Below are positions 25,231 through 32,908 of a stretch of DNA of 40,867 nucleotides, piece by piece (the first letter of the stretch is position 1; every line of letters begins with the position of its first letter). The stretch is from an uncultured Oscillospiraceae bacterium (GTDB lineage: Bacteria > Bacillota > Clostridia > Oscillospirales > Ruminococcaceae). A program made the translations under genes and the position numbers. The notes below the pieces were generated by a model, which made no database searches, was not told the DNA's origin, and was given only the letters and a program-made list of their open reading frames with translations. Location: assembly GCA_949285275.1 (NCBI GenBank), contig CASEBP010000037.1, positions 1 through 40,867 on the forward strand, in the 5' to 3' direction.

Positions 25231-25998
25231 ATGAATATCAGGAAGCTCAACGATATCACAACCGAAATAGGATTCCGGCTGCTGACCAGCGGAGCCGAGA
25301 TTCATCGGGTGGAGGACACCATCTGCCGGATCGCTGCCGCCTATGGGGCGCGGGCCGACGTCTTCGCGATACCAGCCAGCCTGGTGGTGACCATCACCGA
25401 CCGGGAAGGGCATACCTTTACCCAGACCCGGCGGGTTTACCACAGCGACAGCAATCTGGCCCGGGTTGATGCGCTCAACACGCTGGCCCGGCAGATCTGT
25501 GCCGAGAAGCCGGGCGAGGAGGAGATTCTTGAGCGCCTGCAGCAGATCGGACGGCTTGCACGGTATTCCCTGCGCCAGCAGCTTGCGGCGGCAGCGCTGG
25601 GAGCAGGGGCGTTTGCGCTGCTGTTCGGAGGCAGTTGGGCCGAGGCGCTTGCCGCGCTGACCACCGGTATTGCTGTACGGTTTGCTGCGACCTCCATCGA
25701 ACGGATCGACGGGGGAGTCACCTTGAGCAATATTATCGGCGGGGCGATCTGTGTGCTGGGCGCCAGCCTCTGGTCGCTGTTTCTGCAAACACTGGTGGTC
25801 GATACCGTGATTATCAGCGTGCTGATGCTGCTGGTTCCGGGGCTGCTGATGACCAATTCGATGCGGGATCTGATTGCTGGGGATCTGGTCACCGGTGTGA
25901 TGAAGAGTACCGAGGCGTTGCTGGTGGCAGCAAGTGTGGCATTTGGGGTCATGTGCTCGCTGACCCTTTGGCGCTGGCTGATGATGGGGGTGGCATAA
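25231..25998 (+). CDS. Threonine/serine exporter family protein, ThrE N-terminal domain subunit
   Basis: A 255-residue protein of the ThrE (YjjP-like) family. It has an N-terminal cytosolic hydrolase-like domain with the family pattern GFRLLTSGAEIHRVEDTI and FAIPASLVVTI, followed by about five transmembrane segments from residue 120 onward, including SNIIGGAICVLGASL and a PGLLMTNSMRDLIAGDL motif. In many bacteria the two halves of ThrE are separate genes; the second half follows with a one-base stop/start overlap (TAATG). Amino acid efflux, proton driven, is the family role; the actual substrate here is not known. The start at 25231 is chosen because the promoter leaves only a short leader. 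Confidence 0.85.
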   Translation: MNIRKLNDITTEIGFRLLTSGAEIHRVEDTICRIAAAYGARADVFAIPASLVVTITDREGHTFTQTRRVYHSDSNLARVDALNTLARQICAEKPGEEEILERLQQIGRLARYSLRQQLAAAALGAGAFALLFGGSWAEALAALTTGIAVRFAATSIERIDGGVTLSNIIGGAICVLGASLWSLFLQTLVVDTVIISVLMLLVPGLLMTNSMRDLIAGDLVTGVMKSTEALLVAASVAFGVMCSLTLWRWLMMGVA

Positions 25999-26426
25999 TG
26001 GCGGTCCTGTATGCGGCCCTTGCATCGCTGGGATTCGGCGTGTTTTTCAATCTCCGCGGCGCCAAGCTTTGGGCGGCGGCAATCGGAGGCGGGGTAGGTT
26101 GGCTTTTTTACATGCTGTTCGCGCTGCAGGGGGCGCTGGTGCAGAATTTTGCCGCGAGCCTCGCGATCACCGTGTATGCCGAGATTATGGCACGGGTTCA
26201 GCGTGCGCCGGTACTGACCTATCTGACACCGGCGCTGATTCCATTGGTCCCGGGCGGACCGATTTATCAGGCGATGCTCCATGCGCTTAACGGGGAGACC
26301 GAGCTTTTTCTTTCCACCGGATTGCTTGCGATGACGGTGACCGGCGCCATCGCGCTGGGGGTCGTTGCCGCATCCGCCGTGATGCGCCTGATTTTTTTGC
26401 GTCATCTGGCCCGGCCGCGCCCCTGA
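25998..26426 (+). CDS. Threonine/serine exporter family protein, ThrE second domain subunit
   Basis: A 142-residue membrane protein, the second half of a split ThrE-type exporter (YjjB-like). Four to five hydrophobic segments are seen. Family patterns include SLGFGVFFNLRGAKLWAA near the N-terminus, TYLTPALIPLVPGGPIY in the middle, where the PGGP loop is typical, and a final hydrophobic segment before a basic tail. Its ATG overlaps the stop of the upstream subunit gene, so coupled translation and equal amounts of both halves are likely. A hairpin with a minus-strand T-tract lies just downstream. Confidence 0.88.
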   Translation: MAVLYAALASLGFGVFFNLRGAKLWAAAIGGGVGWLFYMLFALQGALVQNFAASLAITVYAEIMARVQRAPVLTYLTPALIPLVPGGPIYQAMLHALNGETELFLSTGLLAMTVTGAIALGVVAASAVMRLIFLRHLARPRP

Positions 26427-26441
26427 ATAAAAACAACGGAG

Positions 26442-26473
26442 ACGCCCTGCCGCATCTTGCTGCGGCAGGGCGT
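26442..26473 (-). terminator. Terminator of the orphan gene, between convergent genes
   Basis: ACGCCCTGCCGCA (26442-26454) pairs with TGCGGCAGGGCGT (26461-26473). On the minus strand it is followed by a T-rich run (GTTGTTTTTATT), so it mainly ends the transcript of the gene at 26490-27101; it may also stop plus-strand transcripts of the exporter genes. Confidence 0.8.
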
Positions 26474-26489
26474 TGTAATTGACTCAAAA

Positions 26490-27101
26490 TCAGTGCGGCT
26501 CAAATCTGACGACCTGAAATCGCCCATAGGAGGGTCGAAAATCGCCGATGCCGATCAACCGTCCCGCCTGGGACAGCACCTCGTAGAGAAAGTTCGGGTC
26601 GATATACTCGGGGAGCAGGACCTCCAGCTGAAAGGTGGCGCTCCATCCGGCAAGCAGCGCCGGACGGGTCCGGGTTACGCCGCTGCGCTGGATGACCACC
26701 CGGCGCTGATCGAGATAATCCCATTCCTTCTTTCCGGTGTCGGCCAGCTCGGTCAGCGAGACGAGGCCCGCCTTGAACAGATCCATTGCGCTCTTTCGGG
26801 GGCTGCGGGGATCCTGCCGGTATTTGGCGGACTGGATCACCGATTGCCGCAGGTACTCGCCGGGGATGCAGAGATTCCCGGCATCGTTGCGGTAGACATA
26901 GCTCTCGATGTGATCGGTCTTTTTGATTCGGCTGTTTTTGGCGGCGGCGGCTTTGGCCTGCACTTCCTCGTTGGACCAACGGTGGAAGAGCAGGGGCGCC
27001 GAACCGACGATGGTGGTTTCAACCAGATAAGGGGGGAGAAAGGCATAGGCGCCGTCGTTGGAGAGCTGCTGTTCGTCAAAGGCCTGTGGGGATTCCGGCA
27101 T
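26490..27101 (-). CDS. Orphan protein of mobile-element type, function unknown
   Basis: I cannot assign a function to this 203-residue protein. It starts with a polar 25-residue segment, then a beta-strand-rich part with VETTIVGSAPLLFHRW, an Ala/Lys-rich helix (EEVQAKAAAAKNSRIKKTD), then IPGEYLRQSVIQSAKY, a PRSPRKSAMDLFKAG stretch, VLLPEYIDPNFL, and a closing GIGDFRPSYGRFQVVRFE. Proteins of this look are familiar to me from clostridial phages and integrative elements, but I have no database match to cite. AGGAGG lies 10 bases before ATG 27101; a longer reading from 27236 would translate part of the repeat array and is rejected. It stands between housekeeping genes with no integrase, and a pentamer array fills its leader. 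Confidence 0.75.
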   Translation of the reverse strand: MPESPQAFDEQQLSNDGAYAFLPPYLVETTIVGSAPLLFHRWSNEEVQAKAAAAKNSRIKKTDHIESYVYRNDAGNLCIPGEYLRQSVIQSAKYRQDPRSPRKSAMDLFKAGLVSLTELADTGKKEWDYLDQRRVVIQRSGVTRTRPALLAGWSATFQLEVLLPEYIDPNFLYEVLSQAGRLIGIGDFRPSYGRFQVVRFEPH

Positions 27102-27191
27102 AGCAAGATCGCCTCCTGTCGTTTTGGCAGGCGCCGGAGGCAGACAGCCGCCGGCGCCGGATGGAGGACGGACAGCCCGTCCTGACGAGAT

Positions 27192-27271
27192 ACCGGGGCT
27201 TGCCACACCGGGCCCAACCGCACCGTATCCTGGCACGCCACGCCATACCCAGCTTCACCAAGCCTCGCCCC
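27192..27271 (-). repeat. Degenerate GGYNN pentanucleotide array B (16 units)
   Basis: Read on the minus strand in fives from 27271, 12 of 16 units fit NNGGY (for example GAGGC, TTGGT, ATGGC, GTGGC, GCGGT, CCGGT). The unit length, not the unit sequence, is conserved. It lies between the hairpin at 27281-27304 and the start of the orphan gene. Confidence 0.8.
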
Positions 27272-27280
27272 GGATGGGAT

Positions 27281-27304
27281 GGGATTGATTGACGGCTCAA
27301 TCCC
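27281..27304. repeat. Hairpin separating the two pentamer arrays
   Basis: GGGATTGA (27281-27288) pairs perfectly with TCAATCCC (27297-27304) around an 8-base loop (TTGACGGC). It sits almost exactly between array A and array B. Confidence 0.65.
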
Positions 27305-27391
27305 GCAAAAGCCGACCATGCCTCGCCCAGCCGGGGCATACCAAGCCCAGCCCTGTCATGCCGCGCCGGACCGGACCGGGCCGTGCCGCAA
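27302..27391 (-). repeat. Degenerate GGYNN pentanucleotide array A (18 units)
   Basis: Read on the minus strand in fives from 27391, 14 of 18 units fit GYNNG (for example GCACG, GTCCG, GCATG, GCTTG, GTATG, GCGAG), the same GGYNN unit as array B in another register. The array falls inside the predicted transcript leader of the orphan gene. Confidence 0.8.
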
Positions 27392-27425
27392 GGGGCGGGC
27401 GGAGCCAACGGTTCCGCCTGGCTTC

Positions 27426-27453
27426 AGTTTACTCCCGACGCAGAAAAAAGCAA
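27426..27453 (-). promoter_or_regulatory. Possible promoter of the orphan gene
   Basis: On the minus strand TTGCTT (27453-27448) and TAAACT (27431-27426) are 16 bases apart. Transcription from about 27419 would make a leader of some 315 bases containing both pentamer arrays. The promoter lies just after the arg operon terminator. Moderate match only. Confidence 0.5.
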
Positions 27454-27468
27454 TCTCTTTTTCCGCCC

Positions 27469-27517
27469 GAAAAAGGGGAAGCCGGGCGTCGCTTGCATGA
27501 GCAGAACGCGCCCGGCT
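27469..27517 (-). terminator. Terminator of the arginine operon
   Basis: On the minus strand AGCCGGGCG and CGCCCGGCT (27517-27509 with 27488-27480) pair perfectly across a 20-base loop and are followed by TCCCCTTTTTC. It lies 24 bases after the argF stop. Confidence 0.75.
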
Positions 27518-27540
27518 AATTGGGGAAAGGATGAAGACCG

Positions 27541-28449
27541 TTATTTCATCAGAAGCGCCATGACGGCTTTCTGGGCATGCAGACGATTTTCTGCCTCATC
27601 AAAAATCTCGTTGGCGTGCGCCTCAAAGATCTCCGCAGTGATCTCCTCGCCGCGGTGAGCAGGCAGGCAGTGCATCACGATGGCATCCGGTTTGGCCGAC
27701 GCCATGACCGCCCTGTTGACCTGATAGGAAGAGAAAATGGCGGCGCGGGCCTGCTGTTCGGCTTCCTGTCCCATCGAGGCCCAGACGTCGGTATAAACGG
27801 CGTCGGCGTCGGCCGCCGCTTCGATGGGATCCTCCACCCAGGAAAATTCGGGGTAGTCCTTCGCGAAGGCGAGCACTTCCGGCGCGGGACGGTATCCGGA
27901 GGGGGTGGCGACCGAGACCTTCATCCCGGTCTTGAGCCCGCCGACGATCAGCGAATTGGCCATATTGTTGCCGTCGCCGATGAAGCAGAGCTTCCTGCCC
28001 TGCAGGGATTTTTTATATTCCCGGATGGTTTGCAGGTCGGCGAGCACTTGGCAGGGATGGCAGAAATCGGTCAACCCGTTGATGACCGGAATGGAGCCGT
28101 ATTTCGCCAGTGCCTCGACCTCCTGTTGGGCGAAGGTGCGGATCATGATGCCGTCGAGATAGCGGGAAAGAACCCGTGCAGTGTCCTCCACCGGTTCGCC
28201 GCGGCCGATCTGCAGGTCGCGGGAGGAGAGGAACAGCCCCTGTCCGCCCAGCTGGTAGATGCCTGCCTCGAAGGAAACACGGGTTCGGGTCGAGGATTTC
28301 TGGAAGATCATACCGAGGGTCTTGCCGGCCAGCAGCGGATGAGGAATGCTGTGGCGGCGCTCATATTTGAGCCGGTCCGCCAGATCGAGAATCTCGAAGA
28401 TCTCATCTCCCGAGAGATCGAGCAGTTTGAGCAGGTGCTTCTGGTTCAC
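27541..28449 (-). CDS. argF: Ornithine carbamoyltransferase
   Basis: Makes citrulline from ornithine and carbamoyl phosphate in arginine synthesis. The 302-residue product has the carbamoyl-phosphate motif SSTRTRVSFEAG in the N-terminal domain, HPCQVLADLQTI, and the ornithine-binding HCLPAHRGEEI near the C-terminus. The length is normal for anabolic enzymes. The start is GTG 28449, overlapping the argD stop as GTGA, with AAGGAGG upstream. It is the last gene of argG-H-C-B-D-F; the operon terminator follows. Some clostridial homologues act catabolically, but no arcA or arcC is nearby. Confidence 0.95.
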   Translation of the reverse strand: MNQKHLLKLLDLSGDEIFEILDLADRLKYERRHSIPHPLLAGKTLGMIFQKSSTRTRVSFEAGIYQLGGQGLFLSSRDLQIGRGEPVEDTARVLSRYLDGIMIRTFAQQEVEALAKYGSIPVINGLTDFCHPCQVLADLQTIREYKKSLQGRKLCFIGDGNNMANSLIVGGLKTGMKVSVATPSGYRPAPEVLAFAKDYPEFSWVEDPIEAAADADAVYTDVWASMGQEAEQQARAAIFSSYQVNRAVMASAKPDAIVMHCLPAHRGEEITAEIFEAHANEIFDEAENRLHAQKAVMALLMK

Positions 28450-29627
28450 TGTGCCGCCTCCTTGAGCGCTTGCTTGAGGATCGCGATGCCGCGGTCGAGT
28501 TCGCCGTCGGTGATGACCAGCGGCGGGAGCAGACGGACCTTGTTTTTGGCGGTCAGGACGAGCAGCCCCAGCTCCCGGCAGCGGTCAAAGATCGCGTGAG
28601 CATCTCCTTTTTCGGGCAGTACCCCGATCATCAGGCCCATCCCGGTCACCGAGGCAACGTTGTCAGCCCCCTCGAGCGCCTGGCGGATCTTCTTGCCCTT
28701 GCGGGTGACCTCTGCGAGGAAGGTGCCGTCGATCCGTTCAAGGACAACCTTTGCACCGGCGCAGACGACCGGGTTCATGCCGAAGGTAGTGCCATGATCG
28801 CCCGGCTTGAGGACCGCTTCGGTCTTTTCGCCGAGCAGGACGGCCCCGATCGGGAGACCATTGCCAAGCCCTTTGGCGGTGCTGACGATGTCCGGTTCAA
28901 TTCCGAAGGCTTGATAGCTGTAGAAGTATCCGGTGCGTCCATTTCCGGTCTGTACCTCGTCGATGAGCAGCAGGATGTCGCGCTCCTTGCAGAGCGCCGC
29001 CACCTTCTGCACATATCCCTCGTCAAGCGGGACTACCCCGCCCTCCCCCTGGATCAGTTCCATCATAATTCCGGCGGTTTTGCCGCTGACATGGGAAAGC
29101 AGGTCGTCAAAGTCGTTGGCTTCGGCGTAGGAGAAGCCGGGGGTGAAGGGATAGAAGTACTGATGCATTGCCTCCTGGCCGGTTGCGGTCAGGGTGGTGA
29201 CGGTGCGTCCGTGGAAGGAGTTGATCAGTGTGACGATTTCGCTGCGGTCGGGGCCGTATTTTTCCTGGGAGTATTTCCGGGCGACCTTGATCATCCCTTC
29301 ATTGGCCTCAGCGCCGGAGTTGGCAAAGAGGACCTTCTTCATGCCGGATTTTTCACACAGCAGCTTTGCTACCTCTTCGCCCGGGGCAGAGTAGTAGTAG
29401 TTGCAGATGTGGGCGTATTCTCCCGCCTGGCGGCTGACGGCGGCGACCCATTCGGGATCGGCGAAGCCCAGCGAGGTCACGCCGATGCCGCTGGAAAAGT
29501 CGACATATTCCTTTCCGTCGCAGTCCCAGCAGGTCGCGCCCTTGCCGTGCGACGGCAAAAAAGGTGCCCGGCCATAGGTATGGGCGACATAGGTCTGATC
29601 CAGCTCGATGGCCTGCTGCAGCTTCAT
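28446..29627 (-). CDS. argD: Acetylornithine aminotransferase
   Basis: PLP enzyme converting N-acetylglutamate semialdehyde and glutamate to N-acetylornithine and 2-oxoglutarate. The 393-residue product carries YVDFSSGIGVTSLGF near the N-terminus, FANSGAEANEGMIKVARKY, NSFHGRT, LLIDEVQTGNGRTG with the PLP-binding Asp, and STAKGLGNGLPIGA with the Schiff-base Lys. A reading from 29768 would run deep into argB; ATG 29627 with AGGAGGAA upstream is correct and overlaps the argB stop by one base (TGATG). The 3' end overlaps argF. Related class-III aminotransferases are less likely given the operon. Confidence 0.95.
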   Translation of the reverse strand: MKLQQAIELDQTYVAHTYGRAPFLPSHGKGATCWDCDGKEYVDFSSGIGVTSLGFADPEWVAAVSRQAGEYAHICNYYYSAPGEEVAKLLCEKSGMKKVLFANSGAEANEGMIKVARKYSQEKYGPDRSEIVTLINSFHGRTVTTLTATGQEAMHQYFYPFTPGFSYAEANDFDDLLSHVSGKTAGIMMELIQGEGGVVPLDEGYVQKVAALCKERDILLLIDEVQTGNGRTGYFYSYQAFGIEPDIVSTAKGLGNGLPIGAVLLGEKTEAVLKPGDHGTTFGMNPVVCAGAKVVLERIDGTFLAEVTRKGKKIRQALEGADNVASVTGMGLMIGVLPEKGDAHAIFDRCRELGLLVLTAKNKVRLLPPLVITDGELDRGIAILKQALKEAAQ

Positions 29628-30508
29628 CACGGTTCCTCCTTCTGGTCGTGGTAGATCATCGTACCGATGCCCTCGTTGGAGAGCATCTCGATGAGGATCG
29701 CATGGACGATCCGCCCATCGATGATGGCGGCCTTTTTGACCCCGGCCTTCAGAGTATCGACACAGCATTCCACCTTCGGGATCATGCCGCCCGCCACAAT
29801 TCCCTGATCGATCAGCGGCTGTACCTGCGAGATGGTGACCTCAGGAATCAGGGTTGTTTCGTCGTTCTTGTCCCGGAGCAGCCCGCGGATATCGGTCATC
29901 AGGATGATCGTCTCGGCGCCCAGGGCGCTGGCGACATAGCAGGCCATCGTGTCGGCGTTGATATTATAGGTTACGCCGTTTCCATCCATGCCAATCGAGG
30001 TGATGACCGGGATGTATCCGGCATCGAGCAGGTCGGTGATCGGGTCGGGGTTGACCTTGACCAGTTCGCCGACGAAGCCGTAATCGACCGCGCCGCCCTT
30101 GCGCTCGACGATGACCATGCCGCCGTCAACGCCGCACAGGCCGACGGCCTTTCCACCGTGGGCGTTGATCTGGGCGGTGAGGTCTTTGTTGAGCTTACCT
30201 GCCAGCACCATCTGGGCGACATCCCGGGTCTCCTCGTCGGTATAGCGCAGTCCGTTGATGAATTTCGACTCCTTGCCGATCTTTTTGAGCATCCCGCTGA
30301 TCTCCGGACCGCCGCCGTGTACCAGCACAACCTTGATGCCGATACAGGAGAGCAGAACGATATCCCGCATGACGGCCGATTTCAGTTCGTTGTCGAGCAT
30401 CGCGTTGCCGCCGTATTTGACGACAACCGTTTTCCCGTTGTACTTCTGGATATAGGGCAGCGCCTGGCTGAGAATATCCGCCTTCTGGGCAGTGGTGGCG
30501 TTGGTCAT
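29627..30508 (-). CDS. argB: Acetylglutamate kinase
   Basis: Phosphorylates N-acetylglutamate with ATP. The 293-residue product has the glycine-rich VVKYGGNAM near the N-terminus, VLVHGGGPEISGML for the substrate/phosphate loop, GLCGVDGG, and VTYNINADTMACYVASALGA for ATP and substrate binding, all in family order. The N-terminal helix of about 20 residues before VVKYGG resembles the extension found in arginine-inhibited hexameric kinases, so feedback inhibition is possible (inference). A GAGGAG site precedes ATG 30508. It lies 27 bases after argC. Confidence 0.95.
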   Translation of the reverse strand: MTNATTAQKADILSQALPYIQKYNGKTVVVKYGGNAMLDNELKSAVMRDIVLLSCIGIKVVLVHGGGPEISGMLKKIGKESKFINGLRYTDEETRDVAQMVLAGKLNKDLTAQINAHGGKAVGLCGVDGGMVIVERKGGAVDYGFVGELVKVNPDPITDLLDAGYIPVITSIGMDGNGVTYNINADTMACYVASALGAETIILMTDIRGLLRDKNDETTLIPEVTISQVQPLIDQGIVAGGMIPKVECCVDTLKAGVKKAAIIDGRIVHAILIEMLSNEGIGTMIYHDQKEEP

Positions 30509-30535
30509 TGAAAACTCCTCCTCTTGTTGCGGCCG

Positions 30536-31483
30536 TCAGATCAGGCCGGTGGTTTCGTCGAGTCCGAGGGCGATGTTCATATTCTGAACTGCTGCGCCCG
30601 ATGCGCCCTTGCCGAGGTTGTCGAGGCAGGCGGCGAGCAGAACACGGTCATCATTGCCGCAGACGAAGATCTGCAGCTGATTGGTGTCGGCGAGAGAATT
30701 GGAGGGAAGGAAACCGCCCTCCAGCACCCCTTCTCCCATAAAGGGCATGACCTTGACAAAGTTCTGTCCCTCGTAACAGGCGCAGAACATCTCATAGATC
30801 GACTGGACGCTGGGCTTTTTGTTGAGCAGACGGGTGTAGACCGGCACGGAGACGGTCATCCCGTTGTAGAAGTCGGAGACGGCGGGATTGAAAATCGGGG
30901 TATACTCCAGCCCGCAGAGGACCTGCATCTCCTTCTGATGCTTGTGGCTCTGGGTCAGGCCGTACTGCCGCACGCTGAGGTATTCGGCAGCGCGGTCGGG
31001 GCTCTGATAGGCGGCGATCATCTTTTTTCCGCCGCCCGAATAACCCGAGATGGCGTGGCAGACCACGGGATAATCGGGGGGCATCCATCCACAGCGCACC
31101 ATCGGGGCAACCAGCGAAATGAAACCGGTGGCATAGCAGCCAGGGTTAGCAATCCGATGGGAGGAGGCGATCGCCTCCCGCTGCTGCGAGGAGAGCTCCG
31201 GAAAGCCGTAGACCCAGCCCGGCGCCACCCGGTGGGCAGTCGACGCATCGATGATCCGGACATGGTCGCTGGTAGCCAGTGCCGCCGCTTCGATAGCGGC
31301 CGCATCGGGCAGGCAGAGGAAGGTGATGTCTGAGGCGTTGATCAGCTTCTGGCGTTCGGCCGGATCCTTACGCTTTGCTTCGTCGATCTTCAGGATTTCC
31401 AGATCATTTCGTGTGGCGAGCCGGTCATAGATTTTCAGGCCGGTCGTTCCCTCCTGGCCGTCGATAAAAATGCGGTATGCCAT
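30536..31483 (-). CDS. argC: N-acetyl-gamma-glutamyl-phosphate reductase, type 2
   Basis: NADPH-dependent reduction of N-acetylglutamyl phosphate to the semialdehyde. The 315-residue product belongs to the shorter type 2 group: FIDGQEGTTGLKIYDRL at the N-terminus for NADP binding, IIDASTAHRVAPGWVYGFPEL, and the catalytic Cys 116 in ANPGCYATGF. A histidine-containing segment follows in SGYSGGGKKMI and later. AGGAGGAAA precedes ATG 31483. It lies between argH and argB. No argJ follows it, although argCJBD is the common clostridial order, so the acetyl group must be supplied from elsewhere. Confidence 0.94.
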   Translation of the reverse strand: MAYRIFIDGQEGTTGLKIYDRLATRNDLEILKIDEAKRKDPAERQKLINASDITFLCLPDAAAIEAAALATSDHVRIIDASTAHRVAPGWVYGFPELSSQQREAIASSHRIANPGCYATGFISLVAPMVRCGWMPPDYPVVCHAISGYSGGGKKMIAAYQSPDRAAEYLSVRQYGLTQSHKHQKEMQVLCGLEYTPIFNPAVSDFYNGMTVSVPVYTRLLNKKPSVQSIYEMFCACYEGQNFVKVMPFMGEGVLEGGFLPSNSLADTNQLQIFVCGNDDRVLLAACLDNLGKGASGAAVQNMNIALGLDETTGLI

Positions 31484-31498
31484 AGCGGTTTCCTCCTG

Positions 31499-32896
31499 TC
31501 AGTTCCACGGCGTGGCCGCGTCGTGGGCGGCGAGCCGAGATTTCAGCTCCTGAATCTGGGACGCGACCGCCGCAGGGGCGGGGCCGCCGGTGACGGTTCG
31601 CTGCTCGACGCAGGTTGTCAGATCGATGGCGCGGTAGAGATCGGCGGCGAAGGCCGGACAAAGCATCTGATAGCTCTGGAGCGGCAGCGTTTCCAGCGTG
31701 CAGTTGCGCTCGATGCACAGTTTAACCAGCCAGCCGGTGATTTGATAGGCCTCCCGGAACGGGATGCCCTTGCGGACCAGGTAATCGGCACAGTCGGTGG
31801 CGTTGATAAAGCCCTTCGAGGCAGCGGCGCGCATCCGGTCTTTTTTGACGGTCATCGTCTCGAGCATCGGCAGGAAGGCCGAGAGGCAGAGCTTGACGGT
31901 CTCGACACTGTCAAAGATCGCTTCCTTATCCTCCTGAAGATCCTTGTTGTAGGCCAGCGGCAATCCCTTGAGCATGGTCAGCAGGTGTACGAGGTCGCCG
32001 TTGACCCGGCCGGTTTTGCCGCGGATCAGCTCGCAGATGTCGGGGTTCTTCTTCTGCGGCATGATCGACGAGCCGGTTGCGAAGGCGTCGTCAAGTTCGA
32101 TAAAGGAGAACTCACTGGAACACCAGAGGATGATCTCCTCAGAAAACCGGGAGAGGTGAGTCATGATCAGCGAGAGGGCCGAAGCCAGCTCGACGCAGAA
32201 GTCCCGGTCCGAAACGCCGTCGAGACTGTTCTGACTGATAGCGGAAAAACCGAGCAGCTTTGCCGTCATTGTGCGGTCGAGCGGATAGGTGGTTCCGGCC
32301 AACGCACAGGAACCCAGCGGCATCACGTCCATCCGCTGATAGCAGTCTGAGAGGCGGCCAAGATCCCGCATAAACATCTGGGCATAGGCCATCAGATGAT
32401 GCCCGAAGGTCACCGGCTGCGCCACCTGCATGTGGGTGTAGCCCGGCATGACGGTGTCGAGATGCTCCGATGCTTTGCCGGCCAGCAGTTCGGTCAGCCG
32501 GTGCAGCAGATCATAGAGCTCCCGGGTCTGCTTTTTTAAGTAGAGCCTCAGGTCAAGGGCAACCTGATCGTTGCGGCTGCGGGCGGTGTGCAGGCGTTTT
32601 CCCGCGTCTCCGATCCGCTCGGTGAGGACCTGTTCAATGAACATATGAATGTCCTCCGCCTGCCAGTCGAAGGAGAGAGAGCCTGATTCCAAATCCTGGA
32701 GAATGCCGTTGAGCCCGGCAACAATCGATTCAGCATCTGCGGCCGGGATGATCCCCTGTGCCCCCAGCATGGTGGCATGGGCGATCGAACCGGCGATATC
32801 CTCCCGGAACATCACATGGTCGAAGGAGATCGAGGAATTGAAGTCGTTGATGCCGGCGTCAAGCTCCTTGGAAAAACGCCCAGACCACATTTTCAT
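31499..32896 (-). CDS. argH: Argininosuccinate lyase
   Basis: Splits argininosuccinate to arginine and fumarate. The 465-residue product has the family start MWSGRFSKELD, the substrate motif HTARSRNDQVALDLRL, MPGYTHMQVAQPVTFGHH with the catalytic His, and the superfamily signature SSIMPQKKNPD with the flexible active-site loop Ser. Length is normal. AAAGGAG precedes ATG 32896, 12 bases after the argG stop, and argC follows 15 bases later, so cotranscription is very likely. Confidence 0.96.
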   Translation of the reverse strand: MKMWSGRFSKELDAGINDFNSSISFDHVMFREDIAGSIAHATMLGAQGIIPAADAESIVAGLNGILQDLESGSLSFDWQAEDIHMFIEQVLTERIGDAGKRLHTARSRNDQVALDLRLYLKKQTRELYDLLHRLTELLAGKASEHLDTVMPGYTHMQVAQPVTFGHHLMAYAQMFMRDLGRLSDCYQRMDVMPLGSCALAGTTYPLDRTMTAKLLGFSAISQNSLDGVSDRDFCVELASALSLIMTHLSRFSEEIILWCSSEFSFIELDDAFATGSSIMPQKKNPDICELIRGKTGRVNGDLVHLLTMLKGLPLAYNKDLQEDKEAIFDSVETVKLCLSAFLPMLETMTVKKDRMRAAASKGFINATDCADYLVRKGIPFREAYQITGWLVKLCIERNCTLETLPLQSYQMLCPAFAADLYRAIDLTTCVEQRTVTGGPAPAAVASQIQELKSRLAAHDAATPWN

Positions 32897-32908
32897 ACGA
32901 TCGCTCCT

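Larger units (their letters stand above)
27102..27540. other. Leader and repeat region between argF and the orphan gene
   Basis: 439 bases without a credible gene. Going along the minus strand it holds the arg operon terminator (27469-27517), a possible promoter (27426-27453), array A, a small hairpin, array B and the ribosome site of the orphan gene. Short open frames on both strands here are glycine/proline-rich by-products of the repeats. Confidence 0.75.

Noticed and set aside
26490..27101. Calling the orphan protein a Cas7 or other CRISPR component
   Set aside because: The resemblance is only a general strand and turn pattern, and no other CRISPR part is in the window.
27102..27236. N-terminal extension of the orphan gene to 27236
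   Set aside because: It would translate array B into a glycine/proline-rich tail, and a good ribosome site stands before ATG 27101.
27192..27391. Pentamer arrays as a CRISPR array
   Set aside because: There are no conserved repeats of 23-40 bases and no spacers of even length, and no cas genes are nearby.
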